DNA from: Woeseiaceae bacterium
Lineage (GTDB): Bacteria; Pseudomonadota; Gammaproteobacteria; Steroidobacterales; Woeseiaceae
Direction: 5' to 3'
DNA length: 10,145 bases
NCBI GenBank assembly: GCA_022615525.1
Contig: JAKEGN010000102.1
Coordinates: 1-10,145 of the forward strand
Part shown: positions 6,781 through 10,145 of the stretch, piece after piece
How the letters are laid out: every line of letters begins with the position of its first letter
How positions within the stretch are numbered: the first letter of the stretch is position 1
The notes under the pieces: generated by a model
What the model was told of the DNA's origin: nothing
The model's database searches: none
Seen by the model: the letters and a program-made list of their open reading frames with translations, nothing else
Position numbers and translations under genes: made by a program

Positions 6781-7608
6781 CTAAAGGAGTTTCCAGCGGC
6801 CGTCGCTTACGGTTGCCCTGCCCTCGTCGGCCAGCTTCTGCAGGTGCGCGAGGAGCGACCGCTCTGCCCAGGCGTAGCGATCGGGATCGACATCGGCATA
6901 GGCATGCGGCACCAGGGCCATCGACGTCAGGCCGCTGTGTTCCTGCAATGCCTTGACCACCCTGGATTCGCGTTGCAGGCGATGATCGATGATCCATTCG
7001 ATGACTTTGTACGGCTCGGTCAGCAGATGGCCGTGACCGGGGGCGATCGACACGAGATCCACGGTCAACAATCGCTTCAATGAGTCGATGTAGTGGCGCA
7101 TGTTGCCATCCGGCGGGTCGATGACCACTGTCGAACCATTGATGATGTGGTCGCCGGTGAATAACAGGCGATGCTCATCGTGAAGAAAGCACAGATGATT
7201 CGACGCGTGGCCGGGCGTGTGAAGCGCTGTCAGGCGGAATTCGTCTGTCTGCAGGACGTCTCCGTCGTGCAGAACCCGCCCGGGTTTGAATGTACCGTCC
7301 TGGTGCCGCCCCTCCGGGGCCGGCTGGCCGAGGAGTTGCGCACCGGTTTCTGCCGCGAGCTCGCGCGCAGCCGGTGAATGATCGGGATGTGTGTGCGTTA
7401 CCAGGATCCAGCGTATCGCCGCACCCGCGACCTGCCGTATGGCTTCCAGGTGTGATTGTATCCGCGGGCCCGGATCGATGACGGCAATCGCTTTGTCCCC
7501 CAGCAGATAGGTGTTCGTTCCCGGGCCGGTCATCATGCCCGGATTCGGCGCGACAAGGCGACGCACGCCGCCGGCAAGTTGCTGCGGTACGCCGGGCACG
7601 AGGCTCAC
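6781..7608 (-). CDS. LACTB2-like metallo-beta-lactamase-fold hydrolase
   Basis: This is a 275-residue hydrolase with the two-metal MBL fold. The GTG start at 7608 overlaps the NUDIX stop as GTGA, implying translational coupling; a longer frame to 7728 lies within the NUDIX gene and was rejected. The entry PNPGMMTGPGTNTYLLG (21-37) is typical of the LACTB2 group. All metal ligands are present: HTHPDH (H72, H74, D76, H77), H134 in TPGH, D153 in TGDH and H192 in PGHGH. Residues from about 205 to 275 form the winged-helix tail of this family, rich in charged helices. Human LACTB2 is a mitochondrial endoribonuclease, while bacterial members are mostly unstudied, and glyoxalase II-like thioester hydrolysis is also possible. 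Pairing with a NUDT19-like gene favours a role in CoA or nucleotide clean-up, but this is inference. Confidence 0.92.
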   Translation of the reverse strand: MSLVPGVPQQLAGGVRRLVAPNPGMMTGPGTNTYLLGDKAIAVIDPGPRIQSHLEAIRQVAGAAIRWILVTHTHPDHSPAARELAAETGAQLLGQPAPEGRHQDGTFKPGRVLHDGDVLQTDEFRLTALHTPGHASNHLCFLHDEHRLLFTGDHIINGSTVVIDPPDGNMRHYIDSLKRLLTVDLVSIAPGHGHLLTEPYKVIEWIIDHRLQRESRVVKALQEHSGLTSMALVPHAYADVDPDRYAWAERSLLAHLQKLADEGRATVSDGRWKLL

Positions 7609-8396
7609 AGGCCACCATTTCGCGGATAGCGGGGATCGCCGGGCATGACGACCTTTTCCTTTCCATCGATCTCGATGATCGCCGGCAATATGCGCGCCAC
7701 ACCGCTGCGCTGTCGTGCGCGAGCCCACTCGATGACCGCGTCGACGGTTTCAAGTCCGGCGATATCTTTCAGTGTGCGATAGGTTGGAAAGATCAGGCGC
7801 ATGCGACCTGCCCGCTGCGCTTCCAGGACTTCTGCCGCGGTCATCCAGCAGCTGTCGGTCAATTCACTGCCGTCGTGACTGGCCTGTTGCTGCTCCGGCA
7901 TGGCTGCAAGGAAAAATCGCGTGGAGAATCGCCGCGACTCGGTTTCCGGAGTCACCCAGTGAGCAAAATAATGCAACCGTTCGCTCTCGAGGCAAAGGTT
8001 GCGCTCCTGCAGGAATCGATCCCACGCGAGTTCGCCTCTCATCAGTCGGCGCCTGTCATCATCAAGCGATGCATCGTCGACTGCCGTGCCGCCGTGCGCG
8101 AGCAGCACGCCCGTCTCCTCGAATACTTCCCGGATGGCTGCGCTGTAATAATCCAACGCCTCCGTCACTCCCAGGCACGCCGTAGCCGCCGCGCCGTCGA
8201 CCGCGCCGCAACGGTCCCGCACCCTGCTGTCGCAGGCATCGACCGCGCCTCCGGGAAATACATATACGTCACCGAATACAGACCCGGCATGGCGCCGCAG
8301 CATCAGCAGCTGTGGCGCTCTTTCGCCCTCGCGAATCAGCGCCACGGTAGCGGAGGGACGCGCTACCGGGGCCGGGCCGGCGGTTGATTCTGGCAT
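7605..8396 (-). CDS. NUDT19-like NUDIX hydrolase, probable (acyl-)CoA diphosphatase
   Basis: This 263-residue NUDIX enzyme probably cleaves a nucleoside diphosphate bond such as that of CoA or acyl-CoA. Numbering is from the ATG at 8396. The box begins VFPGGAVD (46-53) and ends REVFEETGVLL (89-99), so the glycine-to-REVxEE distance is about 25 residues longer than in a normal NUDIX box. An insertion at exactly this place marks the NUDT19 group. HWVTPETESRRFSTRFFLA resembles the WVTP-RRFDTxFF segment of that group too. The start is uncertain: a TTG at 8417 overlaps the upstream stop as TTGA and would add seven residues, and neither start has a clear ribosome binding site. The gene follows the SRPBCC gene and is coupled to the MBL gene by a GTGA overlap. 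Substrate assignment comes from family likeness only. Confidence 0.88.
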   Translation of the reverse strand: MPESTAGPAPVARPSATVALIREGERAPQLLMLRRHAGSVFGDVYVFPGGAVDACDSRVRDRCGAVDGAAATACLGVTEALDYYSAAIREVFEETGVLLAHGGTAVDDASLDDDRRRLMRGELAWDRFLQERNLCLESERLHYFAHWVTPETESRRFSTRFFLAAMPEQQQASHDGSELTDSCWMTAAEVLEAQRAGRMRLIFPTYRTLKDIAGLETVDAVIEWARARQRSGVARILPAIIEIDGKEKVVMPGDPRYPRNGGL

Positions 8397-8413
8397 CGGC
8401 TTGGCCGCATTCG

Positions 8414-8956
8414 TCAATTTGAAGTCGACAGCGATTCGACGAAGGCGCGCAGGCTCGACATCTGGTCGAGCAGCACGGCATCGACGGCAGGTGCGAGCGG
8501 GTCCAGGCCGTCGGCGAGGTAGCCGCCTACCGCATAGGTCAGTGTCAATCGTGTTCCGGCCGGATCGTCGGCGAACTCCCAGGTCATGTTGCCGGCCAGG
8601 CCCATGAGACCCAACGGTCCGAGCCCGCCGGTCAGGCGGATGATCACGGTCGGGTTAACGAAGGTCACGGTCATGTGTACGACACTTCCGCCCGCGCCCA
8701 GGTCCTCGCAGAAGCAACCCAGTGGTTCCGTCTCCATGGTCAGCCTCGACGCATCACCACTGAGGGTGTGGTCATCGAGCCACCAGGCGCCGACCTGCTG
8801 TGTCGCTGCACGGTAAACGGCGTCCCGTGTTGCCGCTATGGTCACCACATGCTTCACCGTGAAACCGTTGCTTGCGGCGTCCATTACCTCGGCACGCAAC
8901 GGTCCCGAGAGCAGTAAAGAGACGATCAGAATGATCGTAACACCGGCGTTTCGCAT
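8414..8956 (-). CDS. Exported SRPBCC-fold protein of unknown function
   Basis: This 180-residue protein has an N-terminal signal peptide: MRNAG, a hydrophobic core (VTIILIVSLLL) and a likely cut after LRA (residue 22). The ATG at 8956 was preferred to a GTG at 8980 because it gives a compact signal. The mature part fits the SRPBCC (START/Bet v1/polyketide-cyclase-like) fold: KHVVTIAATRDAVYRA opens the domain, AWWLDDHTLSGDASR follows, then strands including NMTWEFADDPAGTRLTLTYAVGG, and a closing helix (about 155-178). Such folds bind hydrophobic ligands in a cavity; no enzyme activity can be named. PLGCFCEDLG holds C81 and C83, which could form a disulfide or bind metal outside the cytoplasm. 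It is the first gene of a run leading into the NUDIX and MBL genes, although its predicted location differs from theirs. Confidence 0.82.
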   Translation of the reverse strand: MRNAGVTIILIVSLLLSGPLRAEVMDAASNGFTVKHVVTIAATRDAVYRAATQQVGAWWLDDHTLSGDASRLTMETEPLGCFCEDLGAGGSVVHMTVTFVNPTVIIRLTGGLGPLGLMGLAGNMTWEFADDPAGTRLTLTYAVGGYLADGLDPLAPAVDAVLLDQMSSLRAFVESLSTSN

Positions 8957-9025
8957 GACGTAAACTCGCTGCTTCAGCACGGCAGCCAGCTTAACGCAAT
9001 ACGCAGCCGGGTTTGCAGGTCCGTA

Positions 9026-9100
9026 TCAGAACAGCTGGATCAGCAGAAATACGGCGGACACCAAGGCCAGGCCGAAGTAGATTTTCCTGAAGTTGCCCAT
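9026..9100 (-). CDS. Possible 24-residue single-pass membrane miniprotein
   Basis: An ATG at 9100 opens a frame of 24 codons ending in TGA at 9026. The peptide starts MGNFRKIYFG and continues as an unbroken hydrophobic segment (LALVSAVFLLIQLF), so it would span the membrane once, with the basic residues R5 and K6 inside. Twenty of its 23 codons after ATG end in G or C, as in the real genes here and unlike the more AT-rich flanks. Against it, no clear Shine-Dalgarno sequence precedes the ATG. It lies between the exported SRPBCC gene (same strand, 69 bases downstream) and the sirtuin. The function is unknown and the gene may not be real. Confidence 0.35.
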   Translation of the reverse strand: MGNFRKIYFGLALVSAVFLLIQLF

Positions 9101-9230
9101 ACAGTGAAATGACGCTTGCCCAAGTAACGGCGATGATTGTGATCCCGCCAGGCTGAACCGAAGCTGAAGCATTTTGTGCAGCCGACAAGCCGCTTTGTAT
9201 CCTGTAACGTTTTGATTCGATTGTTTTTTT

Positions 9231-10076
9231 ATGACTACAGTGGATTTGCTCGGCCGGTTCCTGCTGAAACATCGCAAGCTGATGGTGTTGAGTGGTGCAG
9301 GCTGCAGCACCGACTCCGGAATTCCGGATTATCGGGACGAGGACGGTAACTGGAAGCACTCGAGGCCGGTACAGTTTGGCGACTTCCTGCGGGACGCAGG
9401 GACCCGTCGGCACTACTGGGCAAGAAGTTTCGCCGGCTGGCAGCGGATTTCGCGCGCGCGGCCGAACGCAGCGCATGCCGCGTTGGCGGCACTGGAGCAA
9501 TGCGGCCGCCTGTCTCTGCTGATCACGCAGAACGTCGACAATCTCCATCGCATCGCCGGCAGTCGCAACGTCGTCGACCTGCACGGCGTGTTGCACCAGG
9601 TGCGTTGTCTCGGCTGCGGTGACATTTCGCCACGCGAAACCCTGCAGCATCGCCTGTCCGCACTGAATCCGGGCTGGCAGGCCGATGCCGCGCGCTTCGC
9701 GCCAGATGGCGATGCGGTGCTGGATGTCACCGTAACTGCCGATTTCGCAATTGCCGACTGCGACATCTGCGGCGGCCTGCTGAAACCGGACGTGGTTTTC
9801 TTTGGCGAATCCGTCCCGCCCGATCGCGTACAACGGGCTCGCCAGCACCTCGCCGAGTGTGACGCACTGCTGGTCATCGGGTCCTCGCTCATGGTCTGGT
9901 CAGGGTTCCGCTTCGCGAGGCTTGCCGCGGAGTCCGGCAAACCGCTCGCCATTATCAATCGTGGCAAGACCCGCGCCGACGATCTCGCCTACTGCAAGGT
10001 GGAGGCCGGTTGTGCGGAAACCCTGTCGCAGGTGCTTCCCCAGGTCCTGCGGGAATCCGGCGCGGCAGATGCTTGA
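9231..10076 (+). CDS. SIRT4-like NAD-dependent sirtuin (class II)
   Basis: This 281-residue NAD-dependent protein deacylase of the Sir2 family is presumably cytoplasmic. SGAGCSTDSGIPDYRDEDG (21-39) is the NAD-binding signature, TQNVDNLH (99-106) the second NAD motif, and H118 in VDLHGVL the catalytic base. A zinc module is formed by C126/C129 and C177/C180. Between the pairs lies a long loop with LNPGW and APDGD (about 138-170), matching the extra loop of SIRT4. QFGDFLRDAG, YWARSFAGW, LLKPDVVFFGESVPPDRV and SSLMVWSGFRF also follow SIRT4 rather than CobB/SIRT5. Family activities include removal of lipoyl, biotinyl and HMG-type acyl groups and ADP-ribosylation; which applies here is unknown. 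The ATG follows a seven-T run with no Shine-Dalgarno sequence, and an in-frame stop at 9213 rules out a longer N-terminus. Its stop overlaps the next gene by 8 bp. Confidence 0.95.
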   Translation: MTTVDLLGRFLLKHRKLMVLSGAGCSTDSGIPDYRDEDGNWKHSRPVQFGDFLRDAGTRRHYWARSFAGWQRISRARPNAAHAALAALEQCGRLSLLITQNVDNLHRIAGSRNVVDLHGVLHQVRCLGCGDISPRETLQHRLSALNPGWQADAARFAPDGDAVLDVTVTADFAIADCDICGGLLKPDVVFFGESVPPDRVQRARQHLAECDALLVIGSSLMVWSGFRFARLAAESGKPLAIINRGKTRADDLAYCKVEAGCAETLSQVLPQVLRESGAADA

Positions 10077-10145
10077 AGAATTCACAGTCGTGTTCGAATC
10101 GACCGATCGACAGGCAGTGGCGGACCGCGCGCTGGTGTTGCATTC
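10069..10145 (+). CDS. Unidentified protein, N-terminus only (runs off the window)
   Basis: An ATG at 10069 overlaps the sirtuin stop (ATGCTTGA, 8 bp), and its frame stays open to the window edge. The 25 complete codons give MLEEFTVVFESTDRQAVADR followed by ALVLH. That reads as a short strand and then a helix, with codon use like the neighbouring genes. The overlap suggests co-translation with the sirtuin. Too little is present to name a family; N-terminal segments of this style occur before membrane-protein domains such as rhomboids, but that is a guess. Confidence 0.5.
   Translation, partial: MLEEFTVVFESTDRQAVADRALVLH

Noticed and set aside
6765..6800. Bidirectional terminator between the convergent dehydrogenase and MBL genes
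   Set aside because: Only 10 bases separate the stops, and the local sequence (TTTCCTAAAGGAG) forms no convincing stem with a T tract.
7609..7728. N-terminal extension of the MBL-fold protein by 40 residues
   Set aside because: It lies wholly inside the NUDIX gene in another frame, and the GTGA overlap gives a natural start with the family's usual N-terminus.
8991..9848. Long minus-strand frame opposite the sirtuin (285 codons)
   Set aside because: The product resembles no family I know, and the opposite strand encodes an unmistakable sirtuin; it is the antisense shadow common in GC-rich DNA.

Overview
The window looks like chromosomal DNA of a high-GC proteobacterium, most likely a gammaproteobacterium. 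The signs are an Azotobacter-type FdxA ferredoxin, a strong G/C bias at third codon positions, and a REP-like palindrome of the kind found in pseudomonads and Xanthomonadales. No phage, plasmid, transposase, CRISPR, rRNA or tRNA sequence is visible. Genes are packed tightly, and coding ends are nearly shared at two convergent junctions.

Layout, left to right. (1) A REP-like palindrome lies ahead of a plus-strand gene for a three-part protein: Trm112-like zinc ribbon, carnosine-N-methyltransferase-like (N2227) methyltransferase, and a C-terminal winged-helix-like tail. (2) Its end overlaps by 7 bp the end of a minus-strand operon of three genes, read fdxA, then an HSL-family esterase, then a DUF885 (HExxPGHH) metallopeptidase lipoprotein. 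(3) A 149-bp divergent promoter region carries a repeated AATTCAGGCC element. (4) A plus-strand bifunctional enoyl-CoA hydratase/3-hydroxyacyl-CoA dehydrogenase follows. (5) Ten bases after its stop, a minus-strand operon ends. It reads exported SRPBCC protein, then NUDT19-like NUDIX hydrolase, then LACTB2-like metallo-beta-lactamase-fold hydrolase; the last two share a GTGA start/stop overlap. (6) A 274-bp intergenic stretch holds a possible 24-residue membrane miniprotein. (7) A plus-strand sirtuin strongly resembles mitochondrial SIRT4, and an unidentified gene overlaps its stop and runs off the right edge.

Functionally, the right half is rich in acyl-CoA and NAD chemistry: a beta-oxidation enzyme, a probable (acyl-)CoA diphosphatase, a hydrolase of the glyoxalase II/LACTB2 type, and a deacylase-type sirtuin. 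All four have animal counterparts in mitochondria or peroxisomes. Whether they form a working unit is inference, since only the NUDIX and MBL genes are clearly co-translated. Nothing here proves a new system. The most unusual items are the domain-fused methyltransferase, the SIRT4-like sirtuin with its neighbourhood, the tiny membrane ORF and the divergent-promoter repeats.
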